Source: an uncultured Clostridium sp.
GTDB taxonomy: Bacteria > Bacillota > Clostridia > Lachnospirales > Lachnospiraceae
Direction of reading: 5' to 3'
Length of the DNA: 10,666 bases
NCBI GenBank assembly: GCA_905192625.1
Contig: CAJJLI010000032.1
Coordinates: forward strand, 1 to 10,666
Below, piece after piece: positions 1-7,006 of the stretch; within the stretch, counting starts at the first letter, position 1; each line of letters begins with the position of its first letter. The position numbers and the translations under genes were made by a program. The notes beneath the pieces were generated by a model that made no database searches, was not told the origin of the DNA, and saw only the letters and a program-made list of their open reading frames with translations.

Positions 1-30
1 AGAAAATATGCTGCGAGGTATCAAACATGA
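1..30 (+). CDS. 3' end of an upstream gene (partial)
   Basis: The window opens in a reading frame that ends RKYAARYQT and a TGA at 28-30. This TGA overlaps the ATG of the next gene (27-29) as ATGA, the usual arrangement of translationally coupled operon genes. Only nine codons are visible, so no function can be given. A second frame is also open here, so the call rests mainly on the ATGA overlap. Confidence 0.4.
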   Translation, partial: RKYAARYQT

Positions 31-947
31 ATATGTTATATCAAAATGCCAGAGATTTTATATATCGAAATGCCAGACCACTGGACTATGTACGGTGGCA
101 GTATCATTTTGAAAATGGGAGCAAACATGCTGTGTTAAATTCTTTGGCTTATTATCAGAATGCAGATGGTGGCTTTGGTCATGCACTTGAGCCTGATGCT
201 TGGAATCCTAACTCTTCTCCAATTCAAACTTGGGCAGCTACAGAAATACTCCGTGAAATTGATTACACCGACAACACGCATCCAATTATCAAGGGGATTC
301 TACTTTACCTTGGAAGTGGTAAAAATTTTAATGGTCAGTTCTGGTATAATTCCATCAAAAGCAACAATGATTACCCTCACGCTCCATGGTGGCATACCGA
401 TAGCGAAAGTTCCTGCCATAATAACTATAATCCCACCGCTTGCCTTTCAGGATTTATTATCCGTTTTGCAGACAAGGACAGTGACCTTTATAAACTTGGC
501 TGTCGTATCGCTATTAAAGCCTTTGATCAATTAAAAGCCGCAGAAAGACAAAATGATATGCACACAACAGCTTGCTATATTCGACTTATGCAATACATAG
601 AAGAAGCTGGAGAAACGGATATCATCGATTTAGCCACCCTAAAGGCTATATTGCTTGCCCATGTAAAAAGTAGTATAACCCAAGACACTGCAACATGGGA
701 AAGATCGTATATCAGCAAACCGTCACAGTTTTTCAAAACCAAGGATAGTATTTTTTACGAAGAAAATAAAGCAATTGCCGAATATGAATGCGATTATATA
801 GTAAATGCGCAGCTTGATGACGGTTCGTGGAATATTACCTGGAGTTGGAGCGAGTATCCAGAGGAGTGGGCAATCAGTAAAAATTGGTGGAAGTCCAATG
901 GCATTATACTTAACTTACTATATCTAAAAGCTTTTGAAAAACTATAA
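27..947 (+). CDS. Prenyltransferase/terpenoid-cyclase-like toroid protein
   Basis: This 306-aa cytoplasmic protein has no signal peptide or membrane segment. It carries two QW-like motifs of the kind found in alpha/alpha-toroid proteins (squalene/hopene cyclases, protein prenyltransferase beta subunits): QNADGGFG at residues 44-51 and NAQLDDGSWNITWSW at 260-274, with Trp/Tyr-rich helices between them. It is about half the length of a full hopene cyclase, and I see no DXDD cyclase acid motif, so cyclase activity is doubtful. A single-domain toroid of unknown substrate is the safer reading. The ATG at 27 is preceded by GAGG at 15-18 with an 8-nt spacer and overlaps the stop of the preceding frame, suggesting a coupled operon that continues to the left of the window. 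The fold assignment is moderately sure; the function is unknown. Confidence 0.75.
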   Translation: MNMLYQNARDFIYRNARPLDYVRWQYHFENGSKHAVLNSLAYYQNADGGFGHALEPDAWNPNSSPIQTWAATEILREIDYTDNTHPIIKGILLYLGSGKNFNGQFWYNSIKSNNDYPHAPWWHTDSESSCHNNYNPTACLSGFIIRFADKDSDLYKLGCRIAIKAFDQLKAAERQNDMHTTACYIRLMQYIEEAGETDIIDLATLKAILLAHVKSSITQDTATWERSYISKPSQFFKTKDSIFYEENKAIAEYECDYIVNAQLDDGSWNITWSWSEYPEEWAISKNWWKSNGIILNLLYLKAFEKL

Positions 948-990
948 TTGAGAATAAAAGATAATAGTTCTCTAGATAATAGATGACTAG

Positions 991-1107
991 ATTAATCCTA
1001 TAACAGAAGAAAGTTGTACTTTCATATTTCATCAGGATATGCTATCAGAAGTGACTAATTTTCTTAACGAGCCTGCACATCCAAAATATCATGACATTGT
1101 TTTTTAA
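991..1107 (+). pseudogene. Possible short coding remnant
   Basis: Between the toroid gene and the terminator, a 38-codon stretch is open in one frame after a TAG at 988-990 and ends in TAA at 1105-1107. It includes FHQDMLSEVTNFLNEPAHP, which looks more like real protein than translated AT-rich spacer. The only ATG is at 1039 and lacks a clear Shine-Dalgarno. It may be the tail of a gene lost by deletion. I do not recognise the family, and it could be chance. Confidence 0.22.
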
Positions 1108-1138
1108 TTAATCCTGCTCGTAAATAATTTACACAAAG

Positions 1139-1177
1139 AAGCTCTCTTGGTTTAAATCTTTTCCCAAGAGAGCTTTT
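1139..1177. terminator. Bidirectional intrinsic terminator
   Basis: A perfect 12-bp stem (1139-1150 with 1164-1175, core AGCTCTCTTGG/CCAAGAGAGCT) encloses a 13-nt loop and is followed on the + strand by a T run. It sits between convergent transcription units: it can stop the + transcript from the toroid operon, and on the minus strand it lies about 20 nt past the stop of the 86-aa gene, with a weaker T tract (TTCTTT). Confidence 0.9.
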
Positions 1178-1193
1178 TATACTTTAATTCTTT

Positions 1194-1454
1194 TTATTCC
1201 TCATCAAAATTCACATGATATACCTTATCTTTCACATGAATATCAATGTAAGATAGATTAAATTCTTCTTCTAGAACATCAACCTTATATTCATAAAAGA
1301 TATCGTCCGTTTTCTTTGACATAAATATATAGCTACCTACTTCTTTGTCTTCAATTTCATCACATATTTCATCATAGATATCAAATCCATCGACTTCACC
1401 AAGATAGCCTGCTTTACGGATTTTGTCCTCTATCATTTGATATAATTCATCCAT
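1194..1454 (-). CDS. Small acidic protein of unknown function
   Basis: This 86-aa protein is very rich in Asp and Glu (for example VDGFDIYDEICDEIEDKEVG and the C-terminal NFDEE) and rich in Tyr and Ile. It has no signal peptide or membrane helix, so it is predicted to be cytoplasmic and acidic. I do not recognise the family. Its ATG follows the stop of the GlmU-like gene by only 19 nt, with AAAGG in that gap as a likely ribosome binding site, so the two are very probably co-transcribed. The strong hairpin at 1139-1177 ends the unit. It may be a partner or regulator of the upstream protein, but this is suggested only by its position. Confidence 0.7.
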   Translation of the reverse strand: MDELYQMIEDKIRKAGYLGEVDGFDIYDEICDEIEDKEVGSYIFMSKKTDDIFYEYKVDVLEEEFNLSYIDIHVKDKVYHVNFDEE

Positions 1455-1473
1455 TAACTTTACATCTACCTTT

Positions 1474-2139
1474 CTATCGTTTTTCTGCTATTTCACTTGG
1501 TTTCTTGTAAATACTGTTTGCTGGTACAAATCCTCTAACGCTGGACAGTGGATAGATACTGCTATCACGTCCGATTACTGTTCCAGGATTTAATACGGAA
1601 TTACAACCAACTTCTACACGGTCACCAAGAATAGCACCCATTTTTTTGAGATTCGTTTCAATTTTTTCATCCCATTGACGTATGGTTACCAATGTTTTAT
1701 CCGATTTTACATTGGATGTAATGGAACCAGCTCCCATGTGAGCTTTATATCCAAGTATCGAATCCCCTACATAGTTATAATGTGGAACCTGAACTTTGTT
1801 AAATAAAATAACATTTTTTAGTTCTGTTGAATTACCTACCACAGCTCCTTCACCAACAATAGCATTTCCACGAATAAAAGCGCAGTGACGAATTTCTGCA
1901 TCTTTTCCAATGATTGCTGGACCATGAATATATGCACTCGGTGCAACTACAGCAGACTTCGCAATCCATACATCTTCTCCAATTTTATTGTATTCTTCTA
2001 AAGATAAGGTTGCTCCTAACTCTAATATAAAAGTACTGATCTTTGATAGTGCTTCCCATGGATATGTAAGTCCATTAAAAATTTCAGAAGCAATTGTTTG
2101 ATTTAAATCTAATAATTCACTAATCTGTAATTCACTCAT
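1474..2139 (-). CDS. GlmU C-terminal-like left-handed beta-helix protein
   Basis: This 221-aa protein has a short helical N-terminus (about 1-50) followed by hexapeptide repeats of a left-handed beta-helix (about 53-210; VWIAKSAVVAPSAYIHGPAIIG, IVGEGAVVGNS, AILGDRVEVG). The stretch HYNYVGDSILGYKAHMGAGS (120-139) resembles the GlmU acetyltransferase region HLTYLGDAEIG...NIGAGT, and His120 aligns with the catalytic His of GlmU. The nucleotidyltransferase (pyrophosphorylase) domain of GlmU is absent, so this is not a complete bifunctional GlmU even though such proteins are often named UDP-GlcNAc pyrophosphorylase. It is probably an acyl- or acetyl-transferase acting on a sugar or nucleotide sugar in the cytoplasm. 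ATG at 2139 is the only canonical start near the Shine-Dalgarno, from which it is separated by a hairpin. The 86-aa gene follows it. Confidence 0.85.
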   Translation of the reverse strand: MSELQISELLDLNQTIASEIFNGLTYPWEALSKISTFILELGATLSLEEYNKIGEDVWIAKSAVVAPSAYIHGPAIIGKDAEIRHCAFIRGNAIVGEGAVVGNSTELKNVILFNKVQVPHYNYVGDSILGYKAHMGAGSITSNVKSDKTLVTIRQWDEKIETNLKKMGAILGDRVEVGCNSVLNPGTVIGRDSSIYPLSSVRGFVPANSIYKKPSEIAEKR

Positions 2140-2147
2140 ATGATTTA

Positions 2148-2180
2148 CAGCGAATTTTGCTTCGCTGATACCTCCCTTTT
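2148..2180 (-). promoter_or_regulatory. Hairpin between Shine-Dalgarno and start codon
   Basis: On the minus strand the strong site AAAAGGGAGG (2171-2180) lies 31 nt upstream of the ATG at 2139, too far for normal initiation. The gap contains a perfect 7-bp hairpin (2148-2154 with 2161-2167, loop of 6). If the hairpin forms, the remaining spacing is 11 nt, which is near workable. No in-frame ATG, GTG or TTG lies between. The hairpin may therefore bring the site to the start codon, or regulate initiation. Confidence 0.55.
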
Positions 2181-2266
2181 ATTAATACGATTTTTATTAA
2201 GTTTTGAACAACTAAATAAGATAATTCAATTACACGAACATAATAAAATCTATAATACGAAATTAT

Positions 2267-2295
2267 TTTATACCATCATACGAAGTTTTAGTAAA
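2267..2295 (-). promoter_or_regulatory. Candidate promoter of the GlmU-like/86-aa unit
   Basis: Reading leftward, TTTACT (2290-2295) is followed after 17 nt by TATAAA (2267-2272), with TG one base upstream of the -10 (extended -10). Transcription would start near 2260, giving a leader of about 120 nt that contains the Shine-Dalgarno hairpin. No clear terminator for topB is seen between 2296 and 2389, so read-through from topB is also possible. Confidence 0.5.
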
Positions 2296-2389
2296 AATAT
2301 TCATGTTATCTAAAATAATCTTAATTAGTTGATATTATTTTATATTTTGTAATCATCAAGATTTAATAAATCATCTAATAGTTCGAGTC

Positions 2390-4501
2390 TTATCGCTTAT
2401 AATTCGATGCAGCCTCGTTAAAAAAGTAAAACAGTTGATTTTCATTATTAAGAGACTTTACACCTTCTGTCATCCGTTGCACAAAGCCATTTAACTTTTG
2501 AGTATACTCATCCTTCGTGATAGAACCTTCGGATACATAGGTTAATCCTTTTTCCCAACTTGCTGTCAATTCTGCATTTAGTAACGATTTAATCGAGGTA
2601 TTTACAACATCATAAATCATTTCACCAAGTAAAGAAGGGGTCATAATTTGTGTCTTCTTATTTAGTGAAAGATAATCAATTTTAACGAGTTTGTTTAAGA
2701 TTTCGGCCCTAGTTGCACTTGTACCAATACCACTACCCTTGATCTGCGCGCGTAATTCTTCATCTTCAATTAACTGACCCGCATTTTCCATTGCAAGAAT
2801 TAAGGAACCAGAGTTATAACGTTTTGGTGGTGCTGTTTCTCCTTCTTTAATGCAGAAGGAATTCACATTTAGCTTCATTCCCTTTTTCAGTCCTTTGATT
2901 ACTTCAAAGAAATCTAGTCCAAAACTATCATTGTCCCCATCCTCATCGTTTGAGTTTTCCTCTTGCTGTGCATTCGAATCTTTCTCTTTTTTTTCTGTAG
3001 TATTCCCTTGATATCCAGCTACCTTTAAATAACCTTCATCCACCATAACTTTGAAATTGGAAAAAAAGCATTCCGTATCAATCTTCGTTGTTAATGAAAT
3101 CTTTTGATATACCGCTGGTGGATAAAAAATACTTAAGAAACGTTTTACTATCGTCACGTAAATTTTCTTAGCAGTAAGCGACAGTGACCCTAATGCTGAA
3201 AATCCTTGTCCTGTAGGAATTATGGCATAATGGTCAGTGATCTGTTTATCATTTACATAACGAGTTTTTGCAATGTTTTTATAAGAGCCTAGCTCTAATA
3301 TTTCTTCTGCAAATGCCTTAAATTGTCCTAGATTTTTTAAACCACCGATGTTTTTATGAATTTCTTTAGCAACCGCAGTTGATAGTACCCTTGCATCGGT
3401 TCTTGGATAAGTAACCAACTTCTTTTCATATAACTCTTGTGTAAACTTTAAGGTTTCGTCTGGACTTATCTTATAAAGTTTTGAACATTCATTTTGAAGT
3501 TCCGCTAAGTTAAATAATAGTGGAGGGTTCTTATTCTCTTTCTTTTTCTCAATTTGAATAATTTCTGCTTGTAAGGTTTCTTCGGTATCTTTCTTTAATA
3601 AAGCCAAATAACTATTTTTATTATTCTCCTGCTTTGCCTCATATTCCGGTTCATAGCCAGTCAGCATCTCAACTAATTTTTCTGCATCTATTTTTTCACG
3701 AAATCCATTTTCTTTATAAAGCTTTGGAGATAAATAATATTTTGAACCTTCAACTGCTTTAAACTCTCCATCAAAGGGCTTCATAGATGTATCTAAGGAT
3801 ATTGTTACGCGGTAAAATGGTGTCTTTACAAAGGCACGAATCTCACGTTCTCTACGAACTACCATCCCAAGTACACAAGTCATAACACGCCCAACGGAAA
3901 TAGCTTGTCTTTTTTCACTTTTCAAAAAATTATTGACTGCATTTCCATATTTTAAAGTAAGGACACGTGAAAAATTAATCCCCATTAAGTAATCTTCTTG
4001 AGCACGTAAATATGCGGCATCCGATAAATTATCATATGCGGATAATGGCTTTGCTTCTTTAATTCCTCGAAGAATCTCTTCCTCGGTTTGTGAATCTATC
4101 CAAACTCTGCGTTTTTCCTTCGTATTTGGAACTTTTGCCATCTGATCTACCAATCGATATATGTATTCTCCTTCTCGCCCAGAGTCAGTGCAAACATATA
4201 TCTTATCAACATCTTTACGATTCAATAGGGCGGATACCGTCTTAAATTGTTTGCTTACATTTGGAATTACCTCATATAAATAATTCTTTGGCAAGAATGG
4301 AATCGTCTCAAGTGACCATCGTTTTAATGCCGGATCATAGCTTTCTGGGTATGCCATCGTTACCAAATGACCAACACACCAGGTCACTATACTATCCTCT
4401 GCCTCCATATAGCCATCGTGTTTTTTAAAACTTACCTTAAGTGCCTTTGCAAATTCTTGTGCAACGGAAGGCTTTTCTGATATATATAAGCTTTTTGACA
4501 T
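2390..4501 (-). CDS. topB: DNA topoisomerase III
   Basis: This is a type IA topoisomerase of about 703 aa, which relaxes and decatenates DNA by transient single-strand cleavage through a 5'-phosphotyrosine. In order: an N-terminal TOPRIM domain (LYISEKPSVAQEFAKAL, then CTDSGREGE at about 104-112); the AQEDYLMGINFSRVLT and SVGRVMTCVL motifs (about 167-213); the catalytic Tyr in LVTYPRTD (about residue 365); TDHYAIIPT (about 422-430); and GSGIGTSATRAEIL (about 589-602). The second Asp of the usual D-x-D-x-E is Gly here, as I recall for other Gram-positive and conjugative-element TopB proteins. An acidic low-complexity linker lies at about 499-528. No C-terminal Cys4 zinc fingers are seen. The frame also opens at TTG 4513, but ATG 4501 fits the family N-terminus and has purines (AAAGAAAG, GGA) upstream. 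It is likely monocistronic, from the promoter at 4582-4610. Confidence 0.95.
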   Translation of the reverse strand: MSKSLYISEKPSVAQEFAKALKVSFKKHDGYMEAEDSIVTWCVGHLVTMAYPESYDPALKRWSLETIPFLPKNYLYEVIPNVSKQFKTVSALLNRKDVDKIYVCTDSGREGEYIYRLVDQMAKVPNTKEKRRVWIDSQTEEEILRGIKEAKPLSAYDNLSDAAYLRAQEDYLMGINFSRVLTLKYGNAVNNFLKSEKRQAISVGRVMTCVLGMVVRREREIRAFVKTPFYRVTISLDTSMKPFDGEFKAVEGSKYYLSPKLYKENGFREKIDAEKLVEMLTGYEPEYEAKQENNKNSYLALLKKDTEETLQAEIIQIEKKKENKNPPLLFNLAELQNECSKLYKISPDETLKFTQELYEKKLVTYPRTDARVLSTAVAKEIHKNIGGLKNLGQFKAFAEEILELGSYKNIAKTRYVNDKQITDHYAIIPTGQGFSALGSLSLTAKKIYVTIVKRFLSIFYPPAVYQKISLTTKIDTECFFSNFKVMVDEGYLKVAGYQGNTTEKKEKDSNAQQEENSNDEDGDNDSFGLDFFEVIKGLKKGMKLNVNSFCIKEGETAPPKRYNSGSLILAMENAGQLIEDEELRAQIKGSGIGTSATRAEILNKLVKIDYLSLNKKTQIMTPSLLGEMIYDVVNTSIKSLLNAELTASWEKGLTYVSEGSITKDEYTQKLNGFVQRMTEGVKSLNNENQLFYFFNEAASNYKR

Positions 4502-4581
4502 GTATTCATCCAACTTTCTTTTTGTTAAAAAAACGTATTCGAAGAATTGAAATAGCTCTTTTTTACAACTCTATTCTTACT

Positions 4582-4610
4582 ATTCTAACATACGATGAAG
4601 TTTTTGTGAA
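4582..4610 (-). promoter_or_regulatory. topB promoter (sigma-A type)
   Basis: Reading leftward, TTCACA (4605-4610) and TAGAAT (4582-4587) are separated by 17 nt. Each matches the consensus at 5 of 6 positions, and TG one base upstream of the -10 makes it extended. The start of transcription would be near 4575, about 75 nt before the topB ATG. Confidence 0.7.
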
Positions 4611-4647
4611 GTTATTCTAGGCTTTTAAAACCCTTCTCATATAATAA

Positions 4648-4806
4648 TCAACGGGATTCCTTATCATCCCTTACCAAAATCATTGCATAATTAGGGAATG
4701 TCCCCTCCGTCCATGATCCAGTGATCCCTTTTGGATATTCTACTTCAATTGATGCAAAAATATTATCTGATTAAGAATCTCATCTACATAATTCTTTGTA
4801 CTGCAT
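4648..4806 (-). pseudogene. Broken small gene of unknown family
   Basis: On the minus strand an ATG at 4806, with AAAGGA 5 to 6 nt upstream, starts a frame that is interrupted by TGA and TAA early on and is then open to a TGA at 4648. The open part includes IFASIEVEYPKGITGSWTEG and FPNYAMILVRDDKESR, which look like genuine beta-strand-rich protein. The missing N-terminal part appears in the next frame as TKNYVDEILNQ, so one or two small indels have broken the gene. That second frame is open up to 4835. I do not recognise the family. Its direction matches topB, whose promoter lies just downstream of its end. Confidence 0.45.
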
Positions 4807-4835
4807 TTTATCCTTTTATGATCATCTCCTATTAT

Positions 4836-5136
4836 TCACTGAACTTTAAAGTGAGAGTAACTTGACTTTTTACGAATTTGTTAACAAAAAAATAATCATA
4901 GTAATAAATCGGTAGAAAAGATTTGCATCATTTTTAGAACTCATTAGAAATTACTGCATCATATAATATAAATCTATCATAGGGGATATCTATAAGCGTT
5001 AAATGAATAATACTTGAGATATAATAAATGATTGGATGTTTTTTAATAGGAACTTGAAAGAAAAAGTAAGAGTAGTACAAAAAGAATATTAATCTTATAA
5101 GATGCCTGATTTATAAAATGATGAATTTATTAAATG
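4836..5136. other. AT-rich intergenic region without a recognisable gene
   Basis: About 300 nt between the broken small gene and the IS1380 target site. All frames have frequent stops, and I see no convincing Shine-Dalgarno/start pair, RNA gene or terminator. A short palindromic stretch (TCACT...AGTGA near 4836-4854) is too weak to call. Confidence 0.5.
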
Positions 5137-5141
5137 ATTAA
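5137..5141. repeat. IS1380 target site duplication, left copy (ATTAA)
   Basis: ATTAA directly abuts the left terminal repeat and is repeated exactly at 6806-6810 beside the right one. A 4 to 5 bp duplication is expected for the IS1380 family. Confidence 0.8.
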
Positions 5142-5156
5142 CCTGAATTATTCATG
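5142..5156 (+). repeat. IS1380 left terminal inverted repeat
   Basis: The 15-bp sequence CCTGAATTATTCATG is perfectly complementary to 6791-6805. The match stops at the next base inward, which fixes the repeat length. Confidence 0.9.
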
Positions 5157-5253
5157 CTGACCTTGTCAGAATGATACAATACCTTTTAATACTGAGTTTC
5201 ATACATTTATTACTTTCACCTAAAAAGTGAAACCTAGATATAGAAAAAAGGCC

Positions 5254-5300
5254 TCTTCTTTGTTAAAATTTAAGTGCGACCCAAAATCAAACAAAGGAGA
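5254..5300 (+). promoter_or_regulatory. Transposase promoter and Shine-Dalgarno-sequestering stem
   Basis: The transposase Shine-Dalgarno AAAGGAG (5293-5299) lies in the right arm of an 11-bp stem (5254-5264 with 5290-5300, one G-U pair, 25-nt loop). The left arm overlaps an extended -10 element, TGTTAAAAT (5261-5269), which would start transcription near 5276. The element's own mRNA would lack the left arm, while transcripts entering from outside would carry it and mask the ribosome site. This is inferred from sequence and resembles the protection known for IS10 and IS50. Confidence 0.55.
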
Positions 5301-5308
5301 AACCTTAT

Positions 5309-6635
5309 ATGTCTAGTTTACAGGATTTACACTTAGAATGCAATAACCGTATTAAAATAAATTTTAATGGAGGAGAACTTTCCTCCGATTCTGGATTACT
5401 TTTACTCTATGAATATATAAATAAACTAAAGATCCCCTCTATCATTGCTGAGAATTTTAGCACTGATACAAAACAGCGTATTCATTCTGATTCATCCATA
5501 CTTATGCAACGTATCTTTCAAAACATCGCTGGGTACTTTCAATATGATGATGCGGATGAATTGGCTTTTGATCCTATCTTTACTCAAATTCTTTCAAAAG
5601 AAAGATTGGCGTCTCAACCTACGATAAGCCGATTTATGAATCGTCTTGATGACATTTGTTTATGCAGATGGATGTTCTTCATCAGCTATTACGTGAGAAG
5701 ATTTATCCTTATGAACATCCAGAACAGATCATTCTTGATGTCGACTCTACTTCATTGACTACTTATGGTTTACAAGAAGGTAGTAGCTATAATACTCATT
5801 ATCAAAACGTTGGATTTCATCCATTGTTAGTATTTGATGGTTTAACTAAGGATTTATTAAAAGCTGAGTTAAGACCAGGAAATACTTATACTTCAAAGGA
5901 TGCACATAATTTTTTGTACCCACTCTTATTGGAATATATGGATAGTTATGCAGATACTCAACTGTTCTTAAGAGGTGATAGTGGTTCCGCAAACGTTATC
6001 CTTTATGAAAAGTTAGAGACCAATGGTGTAAGTTTTGCTATTCGTATGAAGGAGCCAGCACGCTTACGTAAGATGGTTGAGGGTGATGTAAATGATTTTA
6101 TAGAATCATTAAACAATAATCTTGTTGATTACGCTTGCACCTATACTGAATTCATGTATGCCGCTGATAGCTGGGCATATCCTCGTAGAATTGTATGCAA
6201 GATTGAAAAACCATATGGAGTAATGGTACCTAATCATACATTCATCGTTACAAATATGGAGCTTGCTGCCCAGGATATTCTACGATTTTATTGTAATCGA
6301 GGGACTATGGAGAACATGATTAAAGAAGCAAAACTAGGCTTTCATATGAATGCTATGCCAAATCATGACTTCATAACAAATCAAAATCGACTCCAAATCA
6401 ATATGTTAACATATAACATATTCAATTGGTTTCGTCGAATGGTTTTACCAAAGAAGATGAGAATCTTCAAGTTGATACAATTCGTTTAAAGCTTATAAAA
6501 ATAGCAGCAAAGCTAACGAAGAAATCACGCTATCTAATCTTTAAGTTATGCAGTAGTTGCCCTTATAAAAATGAGTTTAATGAAGTTTTATCAAAAATCC
6601 ATTCACTAAGGCCACTACAAAGGTTATTAGAGTAG
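5309..6635 (+). pseudogene. IS1380-family transposase, two frameshifts
   Basis: The ATG at 5309 has AAAGGAG 9 nt upstream. The first part (to about 5650) begins with the family's N-terminus, including KINFNGGELSSDSGLLLL and SQPTISRFMNRLDD. The frame then shifts by one base near 5651-5662 and continues as HQLLREKIYPYEHPEQIILD, holding the first catalytic Asp (ILDVDST), the second (LRGDSGSA) and the Glu region (YCNRGTMENMIKEAKLGF). A second shift near 6440-6470 leads to QVDTIRLKLIKIAAKL and a stop at 6635. Adding one base at each break would give 443 codons, a normal length for the family. The catalytic residues are otherwise kept, so inactivation looks fairly recent. No programmed-frameshift heptamer is obvious at either break, so decay is more likely than recoding. 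Confidence 0.9.
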
Positions 6636-6654
6636 ATAGTGAGTTGTACATTGG

Positions 6655-6779
6655 CAGTTAAAAAAGATAGTAATAATACCTTAGTTAAATTCCTTTCTTT
6701 TTAACTGTTTAATAAAGTAAAATAATAAAATCAAAGTAAAAAACAACGGGCTGATATAAAAATCAGTAAATTAACTTTG
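6655..6779. terminator. Hairpins in the 3' part of the IS1380 element
   Basis: Past the transposase stop there is a perfect 10-bp inverted repeat, CAGTTAAAAA/TTTTTAACTG (6655-6664 with 6698-6707), and then a nested pair CAAAGT/ACTTTG (6732-6737 with 6774-6779) around CTGAT/ATCAG (6751-6755 with 6762-6766). None is GC-rich, so terminator function is plausible but not strong. Confidence 0.35.
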
Positions 6780-6790
6780 TTATTTACTTA

Positions 6791-6805
6791 CATGAATAAT
6801 TCAGG
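6791..6805 (-). repeat. IS1380 right terminal inverted repeat
   Basis: This is the exact reverse complement of 5142-5156, followed immediately by the second ATTAA copy. Confidence 0.9.
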
Positions 6806-6810
6806 ATTAA
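6806..6810. repeat. IS1380 target site duplication, right copy (ATTAA)
   Basis: Identical to 5137-5141 and adjacent to the right terminal repeat. Confidence 0.8.
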
Positions 6811-6950
6811 TACAATCATATTTGATTTTCTATATTATAAAGAAAATATTGATTAGCACATTAAAGAAACAATAGTATGTATGTCTGCTATGTAAACGCA
6901 TGTTACTGAACTTCATCATATAAAAAAATGAGTAATATAATACCTTATTT

Positions 6951-7006
6951 GTATCATTTTGTACGTAAATTGTACTTTGATATTTGGCAACCTACGTACA
7001 AGATAC
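6951..7006. repeat. Strong inverted repeat, GTATC..TTGTACGTA / TACGTACAAGATAC
   Basis: TTGTACGTA (6959-6967) pairs perfectly with TACGTACAA (6993-7001). After a 3-nt bulge on the left, GTATC (6951-6955) pairs with GATAC (7002-7006), giving 14 bp in all around a 25-nt centre that holds another TTGTAC. It lies about 200 nt past the stop of the membrane-protein gene, between the two insertion sequences. There is no T run, so it is not a typical terminator. It could be an operator, an RNA structure or the end of a small mobile sequence. Confidence 0.5.

Larger units (their letters stand above)
5142..6805 (+). mobile_element. IS1380-family insertion sequence, inactive
   Basis: The element is 1664 bp, bounded by perfect 15-bp inverted repeats (CCTGAATTATTCATG at 5142-5156 and its complement at 6791-6805) and flanked by exact ATTAA duplications. 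Length and repeats fit the IS1380 family, and the encoded protein shows its DDE transposase motifs. The transposase gene has two frameshifts, so the element cannot move on its own, although its ends are intact and could still be acted on in trans by a related transposase. Removing the element and one ATTAA copy rejoins AT-rich sequence with no obvious gene, so it does not appear to have interrupted one. Confidence 0.93.

Noticed and set aside
160..534. 124-codon frame inside the toroid gene
   Set aside because: It lies wholly within a well-supported gene on the same strand in another frame and has no recognisable motif.
5651..5662. Programmed frameshifting in the IS1380 transposase
   Set aside because: No A-rich or X-XXY-YYZ slippery heptamer is seen at either break, and two separate shifts would be needed. 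Decay is simpler.
5235..6835. TTTTCTATAT at 6826-6835 and its complement near 5238-5247 as IS1380 ends
   Set aside because: The match stops after 10 AT-rich bases and has no target duplication. The 15-bp repeats at 5142-5156 and 6791-6805 with ATTAA on both sides are clearly the true ends.
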